Positions 9,294 through 14,986 of a stretch of DNA of 23,073 nt are shown here, piece by piece; positions within the stretch are counted from its first letter, which is position 1; every line of letters begins with the position of its first letter. Both the position numbers and the translations under genes were made by a program. The DNA is from a virus. The stretch spans positions 1-23,073 of the IMG/VR virus record IMGVR_UViG_3300030430_002271; one strand, written 5' to 3'. The notes under the pieces were generated by a model. The model had not been told where the DNA came from and made no database searches. It saw only the letters and a list, made by a program, of their open reading frames with translations.

Positions 9294-10001
9294 ATGAGTG
9301 AACATCCTTTTCAAATACATGGTCTTCCTGCAGTATATGTGTTAGAAACACAAATGCCACAGGCAATGATTAATGATGTTAATGAATACATGGATGAATA
9401 TAGAGAAAGTAAACATAAAAAATCATTAGCAAAAACGTTAGTGGGACAAATACACAAAGGGGAACAATTACTGCTAGACCACAATGATAAAAGATTGCTT
9501 GAATATAATCGTTTTATCTGTAACCTTGGTGCTGAATATATTAATCATTTTGCTAGGGCAGGTAATAATATTCAGTCTGACAAACGAGTAGAGATAGATG
9601 AAACATGGTCAGTGCATAGTTACGATGGTGACTATAATCCTATTCACGACCACGGCACTAAAACTTTGATGGGAATATCTACTACAGCTTGGACTAAAGT
9701 GCCTGTACAAATAGGTGCAAAAGCTACAGCAAACACGCCCACCTATTCACTATATAATGAAAGCGGTCACTCAGACGGCTGCATAGCTTTTCAATACGGA
9801 CAAGTATCAGTAATAGATTCTGATAGATTAAAACCAGCACAATCATTTGTTATGACCCCAGAGGTAGGTAAGCTTTTAGTTTTTCCTTCGTGGTTACAAC
9901 ACATGGTCTATCCCTTCAAAGGTGAAGGCGAAAGACGAACTATTGCATCTAACTTAAATTGTTGGGATGTAGAACAAATATCTGAGGAGATAAAACAATG
10001 A
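9294..10001 (+). CDS. 2-oxoglutarate/Fe(II)-dependent dioxygenase, putative
   Basis: The product (235 aa) fits the 2OG-Fe(II) oxygenase superfamily with a double-stranded beta-helix core. Visible iron ligands are His118 and Asp/His119-120 in NPIHDHG, and His203 in SWLQHMVYPF. Arg214/Arg215 in GEGERRTIASN sit where the 2-oxoglutarate carboxylate is bound. The segment GKLLVFPSWLQH before the distal His is typical of the phage-associated 2OG-FeII_Oxy_5-like group. Such enzymes hydroxylate protein or nucleic-acid targets; the substrate here cannot be read from sequence. It sits just after fibre genes, so modification of a virion or host protein is possible. The ATG follows the previous TAA by 2 nt without a clear Shine-Dalgarno, and its stop overlaps the next ATG (ATGA). 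Confidence 0.75.
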   Translation: MSEHPFQIHGLPAVYVLETQMPQAMINDVNEYMDEYRESKHKKSLAKTLVGQIHKGEQLLLDHNDKRLLEYNRFICNLGAEYINHFARAGNNIQSDKRVEIDETWSVHSYDGDYNPIHDHGTKTLMGISTTAWTKVPVQIGAKATANTPTYSLYNESGHSDGCIAFQYGQVSVIDSDRLKPAQSFVMTPEVGKLLVFPSWLQHMVYPFKGEGERRTIASNLNCWDVEQISEEIKQ

Positions 10002-10219
10002 CAAAAAAAACGGAAGAAGAAAGTGTTGAGGTTGAACTTACGCCACAACAAATAAATATGCAGGCTCACATACAAAGCCTTACATCTAAAATAAATAAAC
10101 ATCAGTTTGAAATAGATGAGCTTATGCCAAGCTTAAATACTTATCAAAAAGCTTTCACTGAAAGCTTAAAACAAAAATCTGATACAATTAACGAGGAGAA
10201 TAAAAATGACAATAATTAA
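9998..10219 (+). CDS. Small coiled-coil protein, unknown function
   Basis: The 73-residue, highly charged protein is predicted to be almost entirely helical. It has heptad-like spacing from about residue 16 to 62 (INMQAHIQSLTSKINKHQFE). There is no membrane segment or signal peptide. It overlaps the oxygenase gene by ATGA, and its own tail carries the GAGGAG ribosome site of the next small gene. No function recognised. Confidence 0.6.
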   Translation: MTKKTEEESVEVELTPQQINMQAHIQSLTSKINKHQFEIDELMPSLNTYQKAFTESLKQKSDTINEENKNDNN

Positions 10220-10373
10220 TATATTTACTTGGATATGCACCATAATAGCCATAGCATCTTTTATAGCTGCTGTAACACCAACACCGCAAGGTGATAAATG
10301 GTTGGCTCAGCTATATAAAATTATAGATTGGTGTGCATTAAACATTTTAAAAGCAAAAGATAAAGGAGAATAA
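10206..10373 (+). CDS. 55-aa small membrane protein, possible holin-like
   Basis: Reading the gap after the coiled-coil gene gives an ATG with GAGGAG at 10193-10198, 7 nt upstream, and a 55-codon frame. The product starts MTIINIFTWICTIIAIASFI, a single hydrophobic helix at about residues 4-22. It is followed by TPTPQGDKWLAQLYKIIDW and a Lys-rich tail. I recall near-identical small proteins in many marine phages (short N-terminal helix, then TPTP..D....LYKIID). Their role is unknown; a holin-like or envelope function is only a guess from the membrane segment. It overlaps the previous gene by 14 nt in another frame, and 1 nt separates its stop from the next ATG. Confidence 0.7.
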   Translation: MTIINIFTWICTIIAIASFIAAVTPTPQGDKWLAQLYKIIDWCALNILKAKDKGE

Positions 10374-10374
10374 T

Positions 10375-10647
10375 ATGAAAAATTTAGTAATTATTTTAAG
10401 CACAGTAATCATCACATCATGTGCAACAGTAGGTGCGGTAATTGATGGTGGTAAAGACTTATCAACAAGTATTATTGACTCTACTGTTAAAACAGCAGGA
10501 AACATCACGACATCTGCTTTAGAAGATGTTAGTGGAGTTATAGAAACTGTTACTGAATCAACAGAAGATGTTGTCGAAAATGTTGTTGATGAAGTTGACC
10601 AACAAACAAATGAACTTGAATCATCTGATGAGGAAGACATAAAATGA
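10375..10647 (+). CDS. Small lipoprotein
   Basis: This 90-residue protein has a classic lipoprotein signal: MKN, a hydrophobic stretch, then the lipobox ITSC with Cys16, followed by Ala at +2, which favours outer-membrane sorting in Gram-negative hosts. The mature part is small, Val/Asp/Glu/Thr-rich and acidic at the C-terminus, with helical heptad character (VIETVTESTEDVVENVVDE). AAGGAG lies upstream of the ATG within the previous gene. Candidates are an outer-membrane spanin-like lipoprotein or an entericidin-like protein. There is no recognised inner-membrane partner, so neither is established. Its stop overlaps the next ATG (ATGA). Confidence 0.7.
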   Translation: MKNLVIILSTVIITSCATVGAVIDGGKDLSTSIIDSTVKTAGNITTSALEDVSGVIETVTESTEDVVENVVDEVDQQTNELESSDEEDIK

Positions 10648-10805
10648 GTTTTTTCAAAAGATTATGGGGCAATCTTACTGGCACAGAAGAAATAAAAGTA
10701 AGAGCAAGAACTAAAAAAGGTAAATTTATTGCTGACGATAAATCCACACCTAACATAAATGAAGCTTGGACTACTAAAAGAGTAAAAAAATCGGCTAAAA
10801 AATAA
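10644..10805 (+). CDS. 53-aa basic protein, unknown function
   Basis: A frame of 53 codons fits exactly between the lipoprotein gene (ATGA overlap) and the nuclease gene (TAATG overlap), which supports it being real. The product begins MSFFKRLWGNLTGTEEIKVR. It is Lys/Arg-rich, with a short amphipathic N-terminal helix and a disordered basic tail ending VKKSAKK. It is small, basic and next to a nuclease, which is compatible with nucleic-acid contact, but there is no motif to prove it. Confidence 0.6.
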   Translation: MSFFKRLWGNLTGTEEIKVRARTKKGKFIADDKSTPNINEAWTTKRVKKSAKK

Positions 10806-11185
10806 TGGCCAAGTCACCAGAAGCCTTTGTTTATAACGCTACATTAGAACGTATTGTAGATGGCGATACTTTTGATTGCTGTCTTGATTTAGGATTTGAC
10901 GTTAAATTACATAAGCAAAGGGTAAGGTTGGCACAAATTGATACTCCCGAATCTCGGACAAGAGATTTAGCAGAAAAAAAATTAGGCTTAGCTGCAAAAG
11001 CTAGACTTGCAGAGTTATGTGTAGGAAAAATTAAAGTAAAATCTTTAGGTAAGGGCAAGTATGGTCGTATATTAGGCATCCCTTACACAGAAGATGGTAA
11101 GGATATATGTCAAATACTTATAGATGAAGGACATGCAGTTTTTTATGATGGAGGCAAAAAAACTAAAGTTTGGGGTGATTACTAA
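10805..11185 (+). CDS. Staphylococcal nuclease-like (TNase/SNase-fold) nuclease
   Basis: The 126-residue protein is a complete small SNase domain. It has ERIVDGDTFD (residues 15-24), RVRLAQIDTPESR (39-51) and KYGRILG (85-91). The catalytic trio corresponds to Arg41, Glu49 and Arg88, with Asp21 and Asp46 as likely calcium ligands, at spacing like the family prototype. There is no signal peptide, so it should act in the cytoplasm of the infected host. A plausible job is degradation of host DNA or RNA, or trimming of replication intermediates. It is joined to both neighbours by TAATG overlaps. Confidence 0.85.
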   Translation: MAKSPEAFVYNATLERIVDGDTFDCCLDLGFDVKLHKQRVRLAQIDTPESRTRDLAEKKLGLAAKARLAELCVGKIKVKSLGKGKYGRILGIPYTEDGKDICQILIDEGHAVFYDGGKKTKVWGDY

Positions 11186-11535
11186 TGGAATCAGCCGTAA
11201 CTATAATTCAAGAAGTTGGTTTTCCTATTGCAGCAGCCATTGGATTAGGCTGGTTTATATATAAGCTTGTTATTCGTATTGTGGACGGCATGGAAACAAA
11301 ACTGGATGCCGTAGATGAAAAGGTTGAAGCTCAAATAAACGCTTTAGAAGAACGATTAGGCACTAAACTTGACTCACAACATGGTATTTTAGTAGCATTG
11401 ATAGACAGAGTACGCAGTTTAGATAATGAAATTATTAGGCAAGATACTTTGATAAAAACTATTCTTGGCGTACCACAACTTATAAATAGTAATAAAATTG
11501 CTAAGGCGGATAGAGATGACCAAAGGAAAGACTGA
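11185..11535 (+). CDS. Membrane-anchored coiled-coil protein
   Basis: The 116-residue protein has one hydrophobic helix at about residues 13-33 (FPIAAAIGLGWFIYKLVIRI). A long charged coiled coil follows from about 36 to 90 (VDEKVEAQINALEERLGTKL). The order resembles small holin-accessory proteins (UviB/BhlA type). The positive charges lie on the C-terminal side of the helix, which suggests an N-out/C-in topology. That argues against an i-spanin. It starts by TAATG with the nuclease gene. Its last 20 nt overlap the csgF start, so it is translationally linked to the curli module. Function is uncertain. Confidence 0.6.
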   Translation: MESAVTIIQEVGFPIAAAIGLGWFIYKLVIRIVDGMETKLDAVDEKVEAQINALEERLGTKLDSQHGILVALIDRVRSLDNEIIRQDTLIKTILGVPQLINSNKIAKADRDDQRKD

Positions 11536-12016
11536 TTACGATAGATACGTAGAAGCAAAAATAGCTGGTTGGGCATGTTTAATAGCTTTAATTATGATAG
11601 CTTATGCAGCTGCAACAAGCGTCAATGCAGATACTATAACTCATAAATTTAAGTCACCATCATTTAGTGGTGTTGGCACTTCAAGTCATTATCTTACCAT
11701 TGAAAATCAACAGTACACTCGTAAGCTTACTATTAAAGAAGAAATAAAAGCTTTACAAGATGAGATAAAAAGAGAAAAAGAGAACTCAACTCTTGCGAGA
11801 TTTATGCGCAATCTTGAATCAAGAGTATATGCTGAGTTGAGCAGACAGTTAGTTAATAATTTGTTTGGTGAAACACCGCAAAGCGAAGGTGTCATTACTT
11901 TAGAGGGGAACACAATTGAATATACGAGTGATGGCGTAACATTAACCCTAAAAATAACCGAAGCAGATGGCACAGTCACCGAAATCGTCATACCTATTGG
12001 CACTTTTACTTTCTAG
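11516..12016 (+). CDS. csgF: CsgF-like curli assembly protein
   Basis: From the ATG at 11516 the product is 166 aa; a TTG at 11498 is also possible, but the ATG has AAGGCGGA upstream. Residues 17-38 form an export signal with an unusually long charged n-region and likely cleavage after VNA. The mature start THKFKSPSFSG mirrors the segment of E. coli CsgF that plugs into the CsgG pore (TFQFRNPNFGG). Next comes a helix (residues 95-117, RFMRNLESRVYAELSRQLV) and a C-terminal beta part (NTIEYTSDGVTLTLKITEAD) matching CsgF order. CsgF sits in the outer-membrane CsgG channel and helps anchor curli. It overlaps the preceding gene by 20 nt and csgG by 50 nt. The phage context is the odd feature. Confidence 0.85.
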   Translation: MTKGKTDYDRYVEAKIAGWACLIALIMIAYAAATSVNADTITHKFKSPSFSGVGTSSHYLTIENQQYTRKLTIKEEIKALQDEIKREKENSTLARFMRNLESRVYAELSRQLVNNLFGETPQSEGVITLEGNTIEYTSDGVTLTLKITEADGTVTEIVIPIGTFTF

Positions 12017-12800
12017 TTGCTCAATAACTAATCAACTAGAAGATACTTATGAACAAAGGTTTTCAAAAGACATAGCAACCATACAAGACCTACAATCTGT
12101 AGAACTTAAAAATGTGCCTATCCCTGAAGTAAGTCCTGTAGTAGCTGTCTATCCACTATCTTTTACAGACCAAACAGGACAAAGAAAAAGCAACAGTGAG
12201 TTTGCTTTGTTCAGCACAGCAATTACTCAACAACCCAATGCTTTGCTTATCAGAGCTTTGAAGCATGCAGGTGATGGCAAGTTTTTTAGAGTGGTTGAAA
12301 GAGTTGGGTTAGATAACCTTACTAAAGAAAGACAGCTTATAAGGTCTGCAAGAGAGCAGTCAGCTAACGAGGAAGAAAAGAAAAAAGCACTTAGACCTTT
12401 GTTGTTCGCAGGTATTTTAATAGAAGGTGCTGTTATATCTTACGAGGCAAACCTAGAAAGCGGTGGTTCTGGTGCGCGATATCTTGGCGTAGGCAAATCA
12501 GTTATTTATAGAGAGGATAATATAACCATAAGTATGCGCATGGTTTCTGTTGCAACAGGTGAGGTTTTGTTAGAAGTTTTAAGTCAAAAAACTATTTTTA
12601 GTTATGGTAAATCAGAAGATGTGTTTCGCTTTGTAGAAGCCGATAGCGAGTTAGTAGAAATAGAACTTGGTAATGCAAGGAACGAATCATCTACGATAGC
12701 CTTAATGAAAGCCATAGAAGGTGCTGTGCTTGAAATAGTTAATACAGGTTACGATAGAGGTTTTTGGATTTTACAAAATAAAAACGAAGGAGTAGAATAA
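11967..12800 (+). CDS. csgG: CsgG-like outer-membrane curli secretion channel lipoprotein
   Basis: The 277-residue length equals E. coli CsgG. A lipoprotein signal ends in LLSSC with Cys18. The body follows CsgG closely: PVVAVYPLSFTDQTGQRK (57-74), RVVERVGLDNLTKERQLIR (108-126), EGAVISYEANLESGGSGARY (153-172), RMVSVATGEV (191-200) and DRGFWILQNK (263-272). CsgG forms a nonameric outer-membrane pore that exports unfolded curli subunits. The pore-constriction Phe is kept (Phe82, equal to Phe56 of mature E. coli CsgG). The neighbouring Asn is Leu81, and there is no Tyr at the matching position. A stop codon at 11955 makes the ATG at 11967 the first possible ATG. The whole signal peptide is encoded inside csgF. 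Confidence 0.92.
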   Translation: MAQSPKSSYLLALLLSSCSITNQLEDTYEQRFSKDIATIQDLQSVELKNVPIPEVSPVVAVYPLSFTDQTGQRKSNSEFALFSTAITQQPNALLIRALKHAGDGKFFRVVERVGLDNLTKERQLIRSAREQSANEEEKKKALRPLLFAGILIEGAVISYEANLESGGSGARYLGVGKSVIYREDNITISMRMVSVATGEVLLEVLSQKTIFSYGKSEDVFRFVEADSELVEIELGNARNESSTIALMKAIEGAVLEIVNTGYDRGFWILQNKNEGVE

Positions 12801-12804
12801 AATT

Positions 12805-13530
12805 ATGAAAAATAAACTAATAAGCATATTAGCTACATGTTCTCTTGTGGCTTTCGCGGCTGATAATGAAATATACGTAGACCAATCTGGCACAGGTGCT
12901 AACATAGACTTAGAACAGCTAGGTATATCTAATATAATTGGTGGTCTAAATAGCACAGCAGGTAATTTAACTGCATTTGATTTAGACGGTAACAGCATGA
13001 CCTTAGACATTAATATGATAGGTGCAACGAACAAGTTTTTAGGAGATATCTTTGCAGATAACTTTACAGGATTCTATGAATTTGATGGTGGTACAAATTC
13101 TTTTACCATACAGGTAGACCCAACTGATACTTACAGTGCAGATGGTTCTAATCAATATGTGGATGTTACAGGTAGTGGTAATACCTTTACATTAAATCAA
13201 GGCACTACTGCCATGGCTTCAAATTTAGACCTAGATTGGATAATTAATGGTTCAAACAATACCATTACATCAAATATAAACATTGATGGTGCGACTCAGT
13301 ATTTAGATATAGACGGCTCTGATAATAGTCTTACTTACACTGGTACGGGTGTTACAGCATCAGCAGGTGGATATTTTTATCTTGACCACACAGGAGGCTC
13401 TAGGACTTTTAATGTACAACAGCTATCAACACAGGACAACGATTGGCTTAAAGTTATTTCGGTTTCTGGCACTGCTGCTTCTACTGTTTGTATTATTCAA
13501 AACGACCAAGGTACAAGCACAAGCTGTTGA
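12805..13530 (+). CDS. Secreted curlin-like protein, putative CsgG substrate
   Basis: The 241-residue product has a Sec signal peptide (MKNKLISILATCSLVAFA, cleavage before ADNE). Curlin-type motifs follow: VDQSGTGAN at about residue 25 and LEQLGISN at about 36, i.e. Q.G..N spacing with alternating hydrophobics. The rest is Asn/Gly/Asp/Thr-rich with degenerate hairpin repeats (GSGNTFTLNQG, GSNNTITSNIN, GSDNSLTYTG), as expected for a beta-solenoid or amyloid. Two Cys lie near the C-terminus. An AAGGAG sits 12 nt upstream of the ATG, a long spacing. Being directly after csgG, it is the natural candidate for export through that pore. Repeats are less regular than in CsgA/CsgB, so I do not name it. 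Its last 119 nt also encode the FecR protein start. Confidence 0.75.
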   Translation: MKNKLISILATCSLVAFAADNEIYVDQSGTGANIDLEQLGISNIIGGLNSTAGNLTAFDLDGNSMTLDINMIGATNKFLGDIFADNFTGFYEFDGGTNSFTIQVDPTDTYSADGSNQYVDVTGSGNTFTLNQGTTAMASNLDLDWIINGSNNTITSNINIDGATQYLDIDGSDNSLTYTGTGVTASAGGYFYLDHTGGSRTFNVQQLSTQDNDWLKVISVSGTAASTVCIIQNDQGTSTSC

Positions 13531-14557
13531 TATAGGTGACATATCTGAGCTAAACGGTACAGCACAAATTGTCCGGGATAAGCCATACGATGCAAATCTA
13601 AAGTTTGCTATTCAAAGCAATGATGAGGCCATAACCAAAGATGGTCGCATGGCTATAAAATTTTTAGATGATTCTGTAGTTAAACTTACAGAATGGTCGG
13701 AACTTGTCATAGACTCATACATATTTGACCCAGACCCTAGTAAATCTAAAATGGCTTTAACATTTGGTTTAGGCACAGCAAGGTTTATCACAGGTAATCT
13801 TAATCGTATAGACAAACAGAATATACAACTAAAAACACCTACAGCAAATATAGCAATACGTGGCACCGACTTTACAGCAACAGTTGATGAACTAGGTAGA
13901 AGTCTTATAATTCTTTTGCCTGATGCACTAGGACTATCTAGTGGTGAGATAGAAGTGGTTACAGCCATGGGTACAGTTATACTTAATAAACCTTATGAAG
14001 CTACTACAGTTAGCGTGTTTGAGTCTGCTCCAACCAAGCCTGTAATTTTAGATTTAACCCTAGACCTAATAGACAACATGTTGATTGTAACCCCACCTAA
14101 ACAAGAGGTTTTAGCTGAAGAAGAAACTACAAGTACACAAACAGATAATTTATTAGATTTTAATGACTTAGATGTAGATTATTTAGCAGAAGATTATTTA
14201 AAAGAGGATAGTTTAGAATTCACAGAACTAGATATAAATTATTTGGACGTAAATTATTTAGAGGACTTATTGCAAGTTGTTGATGCTTTAGCAGTGGATG
14301 AAGATGAAGAACCCCTTGCACCAGCAAGCGTTACTAGAATTGCTGGTACAAATTTTGGGCAAGATGAAGAAACTCAAATCACGACTTTAATTACTGGTGG
14401 CGTATTAAGTATGCGTAGAAAAGTTAATGAAAGTGTTAGATTAGATTTAGATGGAGGCACGGCATACACCGTAATTCTTATACAAGATGGCGTTTCAAAC
14501 ACAATTAAAATAAACGGCGGTAGTGACTCTATAATAAAAATTACACAATCTAATTAA
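13412..14557 (+). CDS. FecR-domain secreted protein with C-terminal curlin-like segment
   Basis: The 381-residue product from ATG 13412 has a strong signal peptide (LALLLLLFVLF, cleavage after VQAQA at residue 38). The FecR domain spans about 42-205, with its signature TPTANIAIRGTDF at 142-154. An acidic linker with a DYL/NYL repeat follows (about 250-290). The final 35 residues (YTVILIQDGVSNTIKINGG) have curlin-like Q.G..N spacing. FecR domains act in the periplasm as signal relays and also occur beside CHASE2 cyclases, as here. An in-frame GTG at 13349 exists but would give a poor signal. An AGGAGG at 13392-13397 lies 14 nt upstream, long but usable. The first 119 nt overlap the curlin-like gene in another frame. 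Confidence 0.8.
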   Translation: MYNSYQHRTTIGLKLFRFLALLLLLFVLFKTTKVQAQAVDIGDISELNGTAQIVRDKPYDANLKFAIQSNDEAITKDGRMAIKFLDDSVVKLTEWSELVIDSYIFDPDPSKSKMALTFGLGTARFITGNLNRIDKQNIQLKTPTANIAIRGTDFTATVDELGRSLIILLPDALGLSSGEIEVVTAMGTVILNKPYEATTVSVFESAPTKPVILDLTLDLIDNMLIVTPPKQEVLAEEETTSTQTDNLLDFNDLDVDYLAEDYLKEDSLEFTELDINYLDVNYLEDLLQVVDALAVDEDEEPLAPASVTRIAGTNFGQDEETQITTLITGGVLSMRRKVNESVRLDLDGGTAYTVILIQDGVSNTIKINGGSDSIIKITQSN

Positions 14558-14570
14558 GTGTAGAAAAGTG

Positions 14571-14598
14571 TTGACATCTGTTATACAATCCTTATAAT
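14571..14598 (+). promoter_or_regulatory. Consensus sigma70-type promoter
   Basis: TTGACA at 14571-14576 and TATAAT at 14593-14598 are both perfect consensus boxes separated by 16 nt, in one of the few intergenic gaps of the window. Transcription would begin near 14605. It would drive the small gene, the cyclase and possibly the lysis genes with host RNA polymerase. I saw no comparable promoter elsewhere in the window. Confidence 0.8.
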
Positions 14599-14604
14599 TA
14601 AATT

Positions 14605-14719
14605 TGGACAGCAACCATTTATACAATCTGATGGTCGAAGGATTGCTATACAAAGTTGTTTGATGTTGGTTGCAGTCCCTCCATTTTACATCAAACAACA
14701 CGGCCACAAAGGAGACACT
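14605..14719 (+). promoter_or_regulatory. Structured leader with hairpins and potential pseudoknot
   Basis: This about 115-nt leader lies between the promoter and the ATG at 14720. It contains (a) a 9-bp stem with one bulged base, 14620-14628 with 14641-14650; (b) a perfect 12-bp inverted repeat, 14655-14666 (GTTGTTTGATGT) with 14688-14699; (c) a 7-bp complement between 14611-14617 (GCAACCA) and 14667-14673 (TGGTTGC), the latter in the loop of (b), so a pseudoknot is possible. The loop also has CCCTCC, which could weakly pair with the AAAGGAG ribosome site at 14708-14714. A cis-regulatory RNA or a small RNA are both possible; no known class recognised. Confidence 0.55.
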
Positions 14720-14986
14720 ATGAAAAAAATACCACAACACCCAGATGCAAAAAAACCACGAAACCTAGTGCGGTTTTACAACGACCCAACATTAGCAAGA
14801 AAGCTATCTCATGGCTATCATCATTTTGAGATTGGCGATATTGGTTGGAAATGGGTTAAAATAAGACCAGCCTATTTAAGCACACATAGAACAAATCATT
14901 GGACTAAAATTAAAAGGTCTAAATGGGATGACATACAACAGCTTAAATCATTTACGGTTTTAGAGGAGAAAGAATCAAAAAGCTAA
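14720..14986 (+). CDS. Small basic protein, unknown function
   Basis: From ATG 14720, with AAAGGAG ending 5 nt upstream, the product is 88 aa; an in-frame ATG at 14660 lies inside the structured leader and is less likely. The protein is basic and rich in Lys, Arg, His and Trp (KKPRNLVRFYNDPTLARKLS, then GDIGWKWVKIRPAYLS). It has no signal peptide, membrane segment or motif I recognise. It is the first gene behind the promoter and overlaps the inferred cyclase start. Its GAGGAG-containing tail supplies the cyclase ribosome site. Cytoplasmic location and a regulatory or nucleic-acid role are guesses from charge and position. Confidence 0.6.
   Translation: MKKIPQHPDAKKPRNLVRFYNDPTLARKLSHGYHHFEIGDIGWKWVKIRPAYLSTHRTNHWTKIKRSKWDDIQQLKSFTVLEEKESKS
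14963..14968 (+). promoter_or_regulatory. Shine-Dalgarno deciding a non-ATG cyclase start
   Basis: GAGGAG is followed after 5 nt by ATC (14974). The frame then reads KKLILLILPILALPL, a typical N-terminal membrane helix. No ATG or GTG exists between the upstream in-frame stop (TAA, 14944) and the helix. The site therefore points to an ATC start. Confidence 0.55.

Noticed and set aside
11185-11535. i-spanin identity for the membrane coiled-coil protein
   Set aside because: Positive charges on the C-terminal side of the helix predict a cytoplasmic coiled coil, opposite to spanins.
13349-13411. GTG start extending the FecR-domain protein
   Set aside because: It adds a polar N-terminus before the signal peptide; ATG 13412 gives a normal one.
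14667-14684. Loop text GGTTGCAGTCCCTCCA resembling a tRNA T-arm and acceptor end
   Set aside because: The GTTC core is not met and no matching 5' acceptor strand or anticodon arm is found.
14660-14719. ATG 14660 as start of the small gene before the cyclase
   Set aside because: It lies inside a perfect hairpin stem, while ATG 14720 has an ideal ribosome site.
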